From Vanilla planifolia (lineage: Eukaryota; Streptophyta; Magnoliopsida; Asparagales; Orchidaceae), in the NCBI GenBank assembly GCA_023846275.1, contig JAIUJO010000091.1, positions 435,001 through 499,000 of the forward strand: a stretch of DNA of 64,000 bases. Reading direction: 5' to 3'. Under the pieces are notes generated by a model. That model was given only the letters and a program-made list of their open reading frames with translations, searched no databases and had not been told where the DNA came from. Position numbers and translations under genes: made by a program. Shown here in pieces: positions 36,751-48,029 of the stretch. The number at the start of each line of letters is the position of its first letter. The first letter of the stretch is position 1.

Positions 36751-38089
36751 AATTTTTGGACTAAATTTTAATCATACTATTTAAATGTTTATAATTTATT
36801 GCATTGCTTTAAATTTGCTATGTCTACCTCAACATATTCCTTATCATTATAGTTTTAAAATTAGATTTTTAATAATAATTTCGAAATGTTTTATTTATTA
36901 AAAGTTTTTTACATTCTTGTGTTTAAAATTTTTTAAATAAAATATAGTTTATAATTGAATTACCTAAAAATATACTTCATTTTCTTCCATTCATAATTTT
37001 AATTTTTATTAACACATTTATTAAGCACTTTTTAGTACAATATTTTCCCTATGATAAACTTAGTTTTTACTCCCTTTTCTCTATCTTTTATCTCTTAGTG
37101 ATACATTTTTCTTTTTTGATAATTTATATTCTTTCACAATAATGAAATTAATCATTGAAAATGCACACTAACGTTTTTTGTTTGTTAAAATATAACATTT
37201 TTTGCAAGTAATATTTAACAAATATTTAATGCATAAATATAAGTCTTAAATTTATTTAAAATAATTAAAATCCTATAATATTAAATGTATGTATTTTGAT
37301 GTGAAAAATATCTTTTCTTGTAATCCAAGCTTAATTAGCAAACCAATGTTAATCAAATTCTAAGTATACACACAAAAATGTATTGTTTTGGTAAAATTTG
37401 TCAATTAATAAAAATAATGAAAGAAGTAATAAAAAATTGTTTAATTAAAAAAACAAGAACTATTTCAAAGACATAAAAAAATATTAAAGATTAAAAAAAA
37501 ATATTAAAGATTAAAAAAATATATTTAAAATTTCTTGGACATTTAAAATTATGAACTTCTATGAATAAATTATCCAAATAAATTGAAGTGCCATAAAGTG
37601 AATAGAAAATATCATATTAAAATAAAAATAAAATTTTAATGTTAAAAAAATTAAATAAATGATAATATAAATTAATATGACAAGAAGTACCATAAATATT
37701 CTATCATAAGTTAAAAAAATCATATTCAATCAAATAATTTAATTTAAAATTTTCAAAAAAATTTAGAAAACACAATGAGATGTACAAAATTTACGTGAAC
37801 TTTAATTTATTTAGCATAATCTTTTGAAGTGCAAGGAAAATAATTTTAAAAGACAAAATGTGTAAAATATTGAAAACATAAAGAATAATTAATTTACAAA
37901 GTTTGAAAATATTAAAATGAAATGGGCTCAAATTGAGGCTTAAAATTAAGTCTAAATGAACCTCAAATCAATCTAATTCAAAATCATAATTGAGGCAATA
38001 AGTGTGCTCAAACAGAGTACGCAATAAAGGATCATGATCATTCATGATAGTAAGACAAATTTTTAATTTGCAATACAAAAGCAAATTGA
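36751..38089. other. A/T-rich stretch, nothing recognised
   Basis: No coding or terminal-repeat features. It contains the small tandem duplication at 37,474-37,519. Confidence 0.55.
37474..37519 (+). repeat. Tandem duplication, unit about 21 bases
   Basis: The unit AAAAAAATATTAAAGATT occurs twice in succession, with a slightly different A count between copies. It looks like a recent slippage event. Confidence 0.8.
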
Positions 38090-39604
38090 ACATAGAAAGA
38101 ATTATGGAGCCTTGAAAGAAAGAAAGATCCTTCACAATGCCAAAAAATGAAGAACAATTTTGGTAAAACTTTCTGTGGATATTTTCCAAAATTTTTTCTT
38201 AAATGTTTCAATTTGCATGCATCATGTTTTTAAAAATATGTCAAAAGTCATCATTTGAATGTTTTTACTTTTTGCTCAAAAAATGGTTTTAGAATGTTTT
38301 GAAAATCCATCAAGTGAAATGACAACATGCATGTATTGAAGAACTTTTTTTATAGACACACAAAGATTTAAGGTAGTTTAAGCATTTGTTAAGCAAGCAT
38401 AAATCAAATGTGCATCCAACAAATGTCTATTAACCTTGTGTAGAATACATAAACAAATTTTCAAATAATTCTATTAACCTACTCAAAAAAATTAATAGTA
38501 TAGTCTTATATATGTGTGGAAAGTCAGGATAAATGCACATTAACAAGACAATGTGTATAGACACTATTATTGACATAAATTATATATCTAGTTCACTAGA
38601 AATTATTAATCACTAGTAATCATGACCATTTAGGTAAACAATAAAGCTGTGTAGGTAGTAGATGTTCTTAAGTTAGTTCTAAGCCTAACCCTGAAAGTTA
38701 AATGTTAAATTCACAATTTGAAGGTATTAAAGTAATTCTAAGAAAGAAAAACAATTCTAAAGTTTTTATAAGTAGAGTTGAATAAAAAATTTTAGGATTT
38801 GTGTTGCATAAGATTTCTTAATGTAATAAAATATTACTATTTCTTCATTAAATTAATTTTATGATATTTAAATATTTTAAAACCTTTGTCAACATCAAAA
38901 GCTTGCAAGTACTTATTGGAAGTTTTAATGAAGAGGTAAACTACATTGTTGTACATCACTTCCTCATCAATGTGATGAATTAACAAAGTTTGCGGGAATG
39001 TTTTTTTTATTTTTCATATATTCAACATATGACAAAAATTTTATAGAATCTTATGTACAATTCTTTAAGCAAAGGGATTTTTTTTTAGAATTATAACTTG
39101 ATTAGGTTTTAGTTATAAAAGTAGCCATTTTTGTGAAGGTTGAGTTAACCCACAAAGTCTTAAGAAAGTTTGGCTTTAACATTCTAATAGGCCAACTTAG
39201 ATTATGCTCCAACTAGCAAAACATATAAGGGGTGTCCACTAGCACAAGGAGAAAAACACTGAAGGTGAGGTTGTGTGTCTACCTCTTGAAAAAAACATGT
39301 GATGACTTCTCAACTTACTATGTAATGGTTCACTTGGGTAGAAAGTAAGCCAATAAAAATAATCTTGGTATTTTTTCATTACTACCCATATTCTTGTCTT
39401 GTTTTCACTTACTAAGAATGTGATTACTATTGCTACTACAAGTGGGATCCTTTGGGATTAACAGCTATTGTCATAAACAATCTAACTTCTAAAACATGTA
39501 AAGATCTTTATAGCTCAACACACATTTTTTTCTATGAGCAGTAATTATTGTGGGATAATCAAAGCAAATAGTCTTGGTAAGATACTTAGTATGGTCGTAA
39601 ATTA
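38090..39604. repeat. Duplicated block U, copy 2 (upstream of element B)
   Basis: Direct partner of 23,740-25,149. It keeps the same landmarks in order, with some extra sequence around 38,600-38,830. It ends at about 39,605, where the B 5' LTR begins, exactly as copy 1 ends at A. The short minus-strand open frame at 37,968-38,189 overlaps its left edge and is not preserved in copy 1. Confidence 0.65.
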
Positions 39605-41351
39605 ATATTTTTATGCCTTAAAAACAAATCAAACATCTATTTACACATTTGTGGGATGAATTATCTATTCTTTGTGTGTAGAGTTAAGAAATTGCTTATA
39701 TAGGCTCACCTTTTGAGCAAAAAAGGATAAAAGGATACAAAAATGGCCAATTTTTGTTGATGCCTTTATTACACACCATTGATCATATTAGATTTAATAG
39801 CATACATGGACCACGTTTTTCTAGAACAGATCGATGAATATGTCTTTAAAGTCTAATCTAGATCATTAGCACATATGCCCTACAAACACACCAAGATCTA
39901 CAACTTTGTTCTTACCCATGAGGACCAACTAAAAGTAGCAAAATTTGTAGGAACCCCAAACAAAACTTGATCTAGTAATGCTACACTTAATTTCCATCAT
40001 ACTTTGCTATGCATTGAACTAGATATGATCAATGACAACATCTATGTCACATTGACTCGCTAACTTGATCCTTGAGAGAACAACTCAAATTTGACCAACA
40101 CATCATTGACACTACAATGATCCAATGACTAGTTCCACAACACAAGCACTTGAATTTTACCTGCAACATGTTCGATGGTGTGCTATTTCACTGAGTTAAT
40201 CCACAAAACCCCAACAAGAATTGATTTTGATGACCAATGTGAACCTGGCTAATAGAAAACTAAAAATGCAACTTCTTATGAAGATAGTTTCATAATTGTT
40301 TGGACCTTCAGAACTTTGGGCCAAAATGATAACCTTTTAGAAATCTATTTCCAATAACTTTGACCTAAGCTTTGGTAACTACATCTTAGAAAATAGATTT
40401 TTTGAAACTAAAGGCTCGATTTTCAAATTGATTTTTGGCAAGAGCTAATTAAATCAATTTTACATTTTTTAATTTCTTTTTTTTCCTTTGCATATGATCT
40501 GTATAAAATGAGAGGCATGTTCTTTCAAAAGGATGATCCTTACATGTTCAAAATTCCACTTTTCCATATTGCCATATTGTTGTTTAGGGTTAATTACAAT
40601 GCAAACTCTGACGTGCTAAATCTTCGCTTCAATATTAGAAGGAAGTGCGTGAACCTCAAGCGATGGTACCGTGTAAAAGTTTACTTATAAAACAACAATT
40701 TTTCCTTCTAGTGGACGTTTCATAATTGTTCATTTCACTCTAATGTGCCTTTCACATCATTGATTTACTTTTATTATGTCATTTCCTTGCACTTTGTTGT
40801 TCCTTTTCACTTTGATACTTAATGTTTTCTTAGATATCTACAGCTACTTATTGTCACGTTCTTTCTTATTCTCCATTCAACATATTGTTTTGCTTGAATC
40901 AACTTTATGTGCAAGTTACTTCATTACTTCTTCTTATCTACATTGCTTATTAATGTTTCTCAAGGCTTTTAATCTGCATGCATGTGACATTTATGTTGTT
41001 CTTTCCATATAAAAAAATTGCCTTTGACAAATAGCTTTCCAAGTACCCTTTCTTTCTGCCATGGAATTGGCAATAGGCTTAGCATAACCGAAACACCCAA
41101 TGTTGTCCTTGGTTCCTTCTTAACTTAAGTTTCCCTGGATAGCTTTCTCATGTGCATTGCCTTTCAAAGTTTCTTATGCTTATCATCTAATTTTCTTTAT
41201 TCTTAATTTGTGAAGGCTAATCTTTAAATGCATATTATAATTTGTGCCACTAGTTAAGCATCAAATCTTACTCTAGAGCTTGGTTATATTAGTATTTACA
41301 ATGCTTATAGCAAAGGAATACTAAACTAAATATTTATTTTAATTTTCCTTT
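39605..41351 (+). mobile_element. Element B, 5' LTR (Gypsy chromovirus)
   Basis: This is the uninterrupted copy of the LTR seen split at A and repeated at 44,781-46,451. A TATA-like CTGTATAAAATGAGAGGC lies at 40,499-40,516. About 830 bases follow it before the internal region, so the U5 part is long. Open frames at 40,508-40,690 and 40,776-41,012 are chance within the LTR. Agreement with the 3' LTR is modest (about two thirds by eye), pointing to an old insertion. Confidence 0.75.
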
Positions 41352-42530
41352 ATTACCACCTAATCTTAAAAAAAGTGATACAGCCGAAATTGGGCAGTTT
41401 TCTTTTCTTTTTCCTAAATGGCATAATTTATACACAAGATATCATTCAGAACTTGTCACATAAAGCACCCACACATCGACCAAGCACAAGTGACCCTCTA
41501 AGATTGATTAACTAACAATAGACTTTGGAAGCAAAGATAAAGAAATATACTTTTCAAACTTAATATTGTCATGCACTCTAATCAAATACCTCTTATAATC
41601 AATTTGGTTTAAGACTAAGATAATGATGATAACAAAGACAAGAAGTTAATAAAATGTGACATTCCCATCTTTGAAGGTATCATAAATCTTAAAAAATACA
41701 TGGAGCGAAACGTTTTGTTGGGCCATTGCTTCTAATGGTTTAAACTTAATGAAAAACAAAGGTATTGTTTATACAAATGAAACTGGGAAAACAAACTCGA
41801 CTATCTATAAAAATCATAAAAACTTTCTTTTAAAAAAAGGGATCACCACTCATCAAAATATATATATTCTTCTCTTAAAAGAACCACTTACTTGACTAAT
41901 GACATTCCTAACAATAGTAGAAAATCTTGTTAAAGAGTGCATTACTCACTTTGATGAGTACATTTGCATTGTGGTGTTAATGTAAACCCTTGGGTCCCCT
42001 ATTCTAGATTATGAGTTGGGCTTAGAGAAATATTTATAGGGAACCTTTCAATCAAAAGATTCATACCTTAGAAGCAACTTATTGCAAATGCACTAACTAT
42101 GAAACCTAAAAAAATTTACCAAGCCAAAGGTGTTGAACCATCGATGATGTTTTCAAGCTGACCAACATTGGAAGCTCCACAAGTACTATACAAAAACATG
42201 GCATTCTAAGCCCTCCCTATCCTTAAACATATTATGAAAGCCAACCAATCTATTTACCAATCACCCAAGTAACCTGTTCTTGATGTTAAAATTGAAGTGA
42301 TACGGCAGCGATATGCCAAAAATGACAAGTAAGCTATGTCAAAGAAGTCAATTATGTCGAAGAAGTCAATTGTACACAAATGAAAAAATAAGAGATCAAA
42401 GAATATGCTTCTTAATCCTACTTAGCCGATGAATACTCCAATGAGGATTGAGAGAATAATATTGATGACATTAGACTGTTATAGTCATGAAAAGTGCATT
42501 CATCTAACCAAAGAGTAAAGATTGAAGACA
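41352..42530 (+). mobile_element. Element B, gag fossil
   Basis: At about 41,645-41,760 local frames give KKLIKCDIPIFEGIINLKKY, which is the IPxFxGxxDPxxYLEWE segment of chromovirus Gag, followed by a FKLNEKQR-like stretch. The region matches element A at 32,013-33,100. It is broken. Confidence 0.6.
42335..42370 (+). repeat. 18-base tandem duplication in B gag
   Basis: TATGTCAAAGAAGTCAAT is followed immediately by TATGTCGAAGAAGTCAAT, two copies differing at one base. It is probably a local duplication after the element died. Confidence 0.85.
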
Positions 42531-42990
42531 TACCATCATTTGTCAAATCTTTTTTCAAGCTTAGAAAAATTGTCTATAAATATATCATAGGAAGTGGTAG
42601 TAGCATCAATGCCATTTCTACAAACGGTATAGCATACTTCAGACTATCGACCATTCATCACCTAAATTTTTAGTATATTTTATGTGATGTTGCTTCTATG
42701 TTAATATGTCATCTTATTATGACCTTGATTATATGACCCTGATGCTATTTCTAGCAAAACCAACACCTACACTTTTGAACAACATGTCTAGAAATTTAAC
42801 ATACACCCATCAACACCTAAATACCATGTCCAACCTATCAAAAACAACAAAACACCAAAATAAGAAAATCTTATTTATATCCCATGGTAGAGTTGATAAA
42901 GATTTTGTTGATAGAACGTTCATTTATGCCATAGTAGTACCTTATATAGCAATACCTCTCATTCTAGACTCCATACAAATGATTCCCAAG
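42531..42990 (+). mobile_element. Element B, protease and linker fossil
   Basis: Local frames at about 42,570-42,640 read KIVYKYIIGSGSSINAIST, close to the retropepsin IIDSGSSxNxIS active-site segment. The following 96-residue open frame (42,706-42,996) corresponds by position to the weakly conserved linker between protease and reverse transcriptase, with a DKDF...IYAIVV stretch resembling the ETxxxYALV part of the family. It is a fossil trace. Confidence 0.6.
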
Positions 42991-43830
42991 GTTTAGCACC
43001 TCTTCATGACATCCAATATGCTATAGACCTCACACTAGGTATTAGTTCACTAAATTTTTGACATTATAAGATGAACCCTTCTAAATATCATGAAATCAAC
43101 TTATCTGTGTAAGATAGACTAGACAAAGGATTCATTTGAGAAAGTAACAATTCATGTGTTGTTCTTACACCTCAAGCCCTAAAAAGGAATGGTTTAAGGA
43201 GAATTTGTTTCAATAATAGGGAAATTAGCAAAATGATGCAAAGCATAGTTCCTTATCCCTTACTTTTATGAATTTTTTGACAAAACTAATGGAGCCCCTA
43301 TTTTATCCAACATCACTTTTAAAAAGTAGAAAGAACCAAGATAGAATCTAGTAAAGGAATTAGTGAAAATTGAGATTTAAAATAAAGGATAGATTATACA
43401 AGTTGTTAGTCATTCGTTTTACCATATTTAACAAACTAAGCATATTTATATGAATAACGACTGAAATAACCCAATTAAGAAAGTTTGTGATAGTTTACCT
43501 TAATGACCAAATGAACTTTTGCTATACCATTAAACATAAATTAGAATGCCTAAAAAAACATTTGTTCCATGCTTAGGAGAACATCCTTACCCAACATAAA
43601 AAATGTATGCTTATTTCCCATCATCTTAACTTTTTGGGCTTCAAACCTTAAAAGATGAAATATCATCTTACAATGGCAAAATTAAGGCTATAAATGATTA
43701 ACCAACATCTTAGGAAATCCATAATAATAAGAGTTTTCATGGACTAACAACCTTGCAAAGGAAATTCATTAAAAGTTTTATTATCATCAATAATAATTGG
43801 CCATTTTAGGAAGATAAATTTTTAGTGGTT
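42991..43830 (+). mobile_element. Element B, reverse transcriptase fossil
   Basis: Traces occur in family order. They are a LHDIQYAIDLTLGISSLN-like stretch at about 43,005 (family LRDIQHxIDLxPGxSLPN) and HYKMNPSKYHEINLSV-like text at about 43,065. DKGFI then ESNNSCVVLTPQALKRNG lies at about 43,125-43,195 (family DKGFIRESxSPCAVPALLxPKKDG). A segment at about 43,560-43,640 resembles the HLxxVLxxLxxxxLYANxKKC region, and SFHGL at about 43,735 begins the family's SFHGLATFYRRFI connection segment. The wording is of chromovirus type. It is broken throughout. Confidence 0.75.
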
Positions 43831-43929
43831 ACAATTGAGAAAAAAATTGTGTATATCAATGAAGCTATGACCCAAGAACTTATGCTCCAACCTCTACACT
43901 ATACTTGACAAAGTGTTTATGTTTAATTA

Positions 43930-44530
43930 GTTGCTCAAGACCACAACCACTGATAAGTATGTTTGCTTCACTTGGTATTTTTGGAAAACCATTTGGCATC
44001 TTTTGTAAATAAGTTTAAAAATTTTATTTTCTTGACACAGCTAACTTTTAATCAATTTGAGTTCATAAATCATAGCCAAGAAAATCGATCATGGTGTTTT
44101 GTAAGGAAAAACATAAACAATTTTGAACATCTTTTACCACAAGCCAAGAAAGCTTATAATAGTTCAATGAATATGTCCACAAGAACGAACCCATTTGAAT
44201 CTAATAATGAATATGAACCTTTTCACTTATTTGACCTAATCCTATTACCCATTCAAGCATAAACATAAATGTTTGCATGTAATGTAAGTTCATGAGCATA
44301 TTAAGGAAATAATAAAACTTAGTAATGAGTAGTACAATAGATTATCTAATGCACACCACAAGATTAAATAATTCTTAGTTGGAGAATTCTTCATGATTAG
44401 AATCAAGACTGAATGGTTTCCTCTATGAACTTTGTAGAAGTTACACTCAAGAGTAGTCTGTCCATTCCAAATCTCAAAGGTTGGACAAAATGCATACATC
44501 GTGGAGTTAAGTGCTTATTGACCTATCTTG
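43930..44530 (+). mobile_element. Element B, integrase fossil
   Basis: At about 43,965-44,010 local text resembles FVSYFWKTLWHLLG. The open frame 43,963-44,262 (99 residues) includes NRSWCFVRKNINNFEHLLPQ and AKKAYNSSMNMSTRTNPFES, which match the family's RCLVGExxxxWxxxLPxAEFAYNSSxNxSTxxSPFEI and then a DLILLPIQA segment. The C-terminal domain follows at about 44,290-44,530 (KEIIKLSNEQY, GEFFMIRIKTEWFPL and KLHSRVVCPFQI). This is one of the best-preserved protein traces in the window. The element as a whole is broken. Confidence 0.8.
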
Positions 44531-44780
44531 GTAATAAGAGTAATGAAAATTGAAGCAGTAATGGATGTGAATGCTAAACAAATAAAAAGTTAAGAGTTAT
44601 CAAAGTTATCTTTTTCATTGGAAAGGTTAATAAGGAAATAAGGATACATAAATCATAATGTAAAAGTCATAAAGATTAAACCCTAACACATTAGACATTT
44701 ATGAGAGCTAATCTAGAGTAGGTATCACATTAGAAATAAAACTCTTCTGCATCATGGGAATTTGAGAAGACACCTATAAA
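44531..44780 (+). mobile_element. Element B, 3' untranslated region
   Basis: No chromodomain could be recognised here, in contrast to N1. A purine-rich GGGAATTTGAGAAGAC at about 44,757-44,772 may be the remains of the polypurine tract before the 3' LTR. Confidence 0.45.
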
Positions 44781-46451
44781 GATTTTTATTACTCAAGGAC
44801 TAGTTAGACATATGTTAACAATTTTAGACAATCAAGCTATCTTTTCCTCAAGTGTTGAGTTAAAATGTAGTTAAAATTCTATTATGTGATCAAAATTTAC
44901 ATCATGAATGAATAAAAGAACAAAACAAATGGCCCATTCAGCCTATTTCTGTTGATGTCATCATTCCGTGTTGCCTTTATCGCTCATCCTTAGACTCAAT
45001 GCTGACTTGCACTATACTCCGTCAGAATAGAATATTGAATGTGTCATTTAGGATTAATCCCATGCATGAGTTTGCATCACCCACAATTACACCCAGGTCC
45101 ACTAGGTTGTAGAAACATGTTAGATCGACCCATCAGTTGTAAGGGTCATCTGCCTTGTTAACAAACCTACACAATTAACATAAAGCTTATCCAACAACCC
45201 ACTTTGCTACACATTGACCTAGATACTACCCATGTCACTATCAACATTGCATCAACGCTACCAAATTAATTTATGACATAACTATCTTGATATGACCTTG
45301 GATATTACTGATATCTTATCAGTTCATTGACCCAATTTGCAACGCATTTTCCTAGAGCATAATTAACAAGTTCGTGACATGTCAACCTTGAGCAAAACTA
45401 CATGTACGACAGCTAACCTTGATAGCTTGAAACCAAAAATATAGCTTTATATAAAATTACTTAGCAATAGCTTTGACCACATTACATTTGGTCCAAAATG
45501 ATAGCTTTTTAAGAAGTTGTTTTAAAATGGTTTTAACCATAAATTTGGTAAATAGGTTATTAAAAAATATTTTTTTAAAATTAAAATAATTATTTCTTAG
45601 AATCCATATTGAAATATATCTTGACCACCAATTTTGAATTTCATTTTTAATTATGTTTTATTGTCCATAATATATTAAACATTGGGAAGCCTATCCTTTA
45701 AAATGGATGAACTTTATAAGAACAATTTTTCCATTGTTTTGTTGTGTCTTGTTGAGTTCTAATTTTGATTGTAACAAAATTCTAACATGATGACTTGTTA
45801 GAGCATTAATTTTGTGAGTAGAGCAAGGTTTGAACGATGAGGCACCATGCTAATTTACCTATGATTATATGACATCACTTTCCTATCATAGCTACATAAA
45901 GGTTTCTTTTACTATGTTGATTCCTTCACTTTATTACTTTCCTTTTAATTCGTCATTTGTTTTAGTTTTTTCATTATTTTTCACTTCATTTCTTAATGTC
46001 TTATCAAATTTTTAGTCTTGCTGCCTATCATTGCATTAAGTACATTTCTCAATTTTTTTTCATAAGGGTTTGAACTAATTTTACACATAGTTGTTACTTA
46101 AGATTTTTTGTAAGACTTAATAAATTTTTACATTACTTTCAACCAACACCCAAGTCACCTTTACTTTGATCTTTCATTATCGTAAGGACAGTTTTATCAA
46201 ACACATTTCCAAGTACACCATCTCTATGTTATCAGTGAGGCAACTAGCCTTTCACACAATGTGACCGTTGTGTTGCTTTTGGTCCCCTCTTAGATAAAAT
46301 TGCCTTTGATTGGTGCCTCGTGTGTGTTACATATTTTTGTTTCTTGTGTTTAACGTCTCATGTTTTGTATTCTTATTGTATACAAATTAAACTCTAGGTG
46401 CTCATTGTAATTTTTACCACTCATTTGGCACCAATTAACTTTTTGTTTTTC
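44781..46451 (+). mobile_element. Element B, 3' LTR
   Basis: This LTR matches 39,605-41,351 and both parts of the A LTR. Landmarks: ACAATTTTAGACAATCAA against A at 25,185; TGGCC(C/T)ATT(C/G)AG(C/-)C near 44,931; TTTGCTACACATTGACCTAGAT against TTTGCTATGCATTGAACTAGAT in B; and TTTGGTCCAAAATGATAGC. After about 46,451 similarity stops, as expected at the outer edge of an element. Confidence 0.7.
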
Positions 46452-47980
46452 GGGATAGAGGATGGCTAGATTTTTGTTGTGCATAGATTTGAGCTAAAAA
46501 TCCTTATAAAGAATGCTAGATCTCTTCCAAAAAGGTTCTGGGTGAGAATATTATTTGAAAAGCCTTCCTTCAATGGTCTTGAAAGGAAACCTCTTTTGAA
46601 GAAGAAACATCACACTTAGATTTTTCATTTAGGTGTTAATTCACTTTGATCGCTAAAAGTTAGGAAAATAAAAAACAATAGAAGAGATCGTAATACAAAT
46701 CTTGAGTTCAAAGATATCGGGAAGTGAATTAAGTGAGCTATATCTTTAAAAAATATCACCATCAGACACATTATCTTTAGGGGATTTGGTGAGCCAACTA
46801 TATAAGGAATTATTGGTTGTTTCCTTGGATGTTTGAAAGTTAAGCCTTAAAGATGTTAGGAAAAGAATTAAAACCATGGCCTCTATATCATGAAGAGAAG
46901 CAGACACATTCATTTTTGAACTCTAGTACATGGTTTAATGTAGGATGTACCTCAAGGAAATGTATTTTAAATAGAAATCTATTTGGGATTAAAAAAGATA
47001 TTTTGGTATATATGCATGATTCTGTTTTTAGGATTTTATTAAGAGTGCTACTGTAACAATATTTAGTAGCAATTCCTAGATCAAATGACTACATAAACTT
47101 GTGTATTCGTAATTGAATCAATGACAAGGTAATCTCTTATGTTTTATTAAGATGACAATTGAATTCGAATTTCACTTGGAAAATTGACTAATTATTTTTA
47201 AGAATTAGTATTTACCATGACTATTACTCTAACATGGTATAATAATTACTAGCATAAAAGTAATAGAATAGTTCTTAAATCTATGCTATGTGATGTGCTC
47301 TACAAATTCTACAATTTTCTTCCATGTTATCCAATCCATAATTGTTAAAACTGGTGGCAAAGAAAACCATTTTACCTAGTGTATGCCTTAAGGTTTAATG
47401 GGAAGCCTTAGTGGAGGGCTATGGAACCATTTTGTACTAAGCTAGAGTTTAAACCAATTGGCCTATAGTTTTTTATTTCTCTTAAACTAGACTTGTAGAT
47501 GATCTAGAACAAAGGAATCCATATAATGCTAAGATGATTAGGATTCCTACTATAATTTTGATATAATAAAAGAGTATAATGAAACAAAATCTTAAGGAAG
47601 ATGGAAAAAAAATTCACTAAGCACAATCTTAATAGCTTTTTTAATATTAGTATTCTTAAAATATCATTGTCAACATATTGTGTGTGTGCAACATTGAACA
47701 AGGAAGAAGTTAATTGAGCTATTCTAAGAAGTGAATTTTTTAACTCCAAATGCTAACATTAATCAACATTTCTCAAAGTATATATTCATGCCAAAAAAAG
47801 GGAGATAAAAAAAGGTTCACTCCATGGCTAAAAATTATTTTTTAAGAGATGAAACATTTGGCATGAATGAGAGAATATTTTGTTTGATGAATATGATAGT
47901 GGAAATTAAGAAGAATAAAATAAGAATAAGGTTAATCTAAGCCTTCGATGCCTAATTCAAAAAATTCTAAGATGCACGTG
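46452..47980. other. Unclassified relic sequence
   Basis: Moderately complex sequence downstream of element B. Text around 46,500-46,620 (KKVWVRILFEKPSF on plus) faintly recalls the region after the DUF4283 domain of plant LINE ORF1, but that is too weak for a call. Open frames at 46,853-47,056 and 47,504-47,749 show no family signature. Confidence 0.4.
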
Positions 47981-47983
47981 GCA

Positions 47984-48026
47984 TCAGAGCCTATGTCATA
48001 GGTTTGAGCCCTCGATGTGCAAATAT
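47984..48026 (+). other. Primer-site-like / tRNA-like motif
   Basis: GTGGCATCAGAGCC is followed about 10 bases on by AGGTTTGAGCCCTCG. The first part is one change from the TGGTATCAGAGC Met-tRNA primer site; the second resembles a GGTTCGANNCC pol III B box. This combination is common just inside LTR retroelements and in some tRNA-derived SINEs. No flanking LTR pair or A box was identified, so the class is open. Confidence 0.4.
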
Positions 48027-48029
48027 GGA

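Noticed and set aside
44290-44499. 69-residue minus-strand open frame
   Set aside because: It is the shadow of the plus-strand integrase C-terminal trace of element B.
46853-47056. Possible small gene of 67 residues, plus strand
   Set aside because: No similarity I recognise, no promoter or splice context, and it is surrounded by relic sequence.
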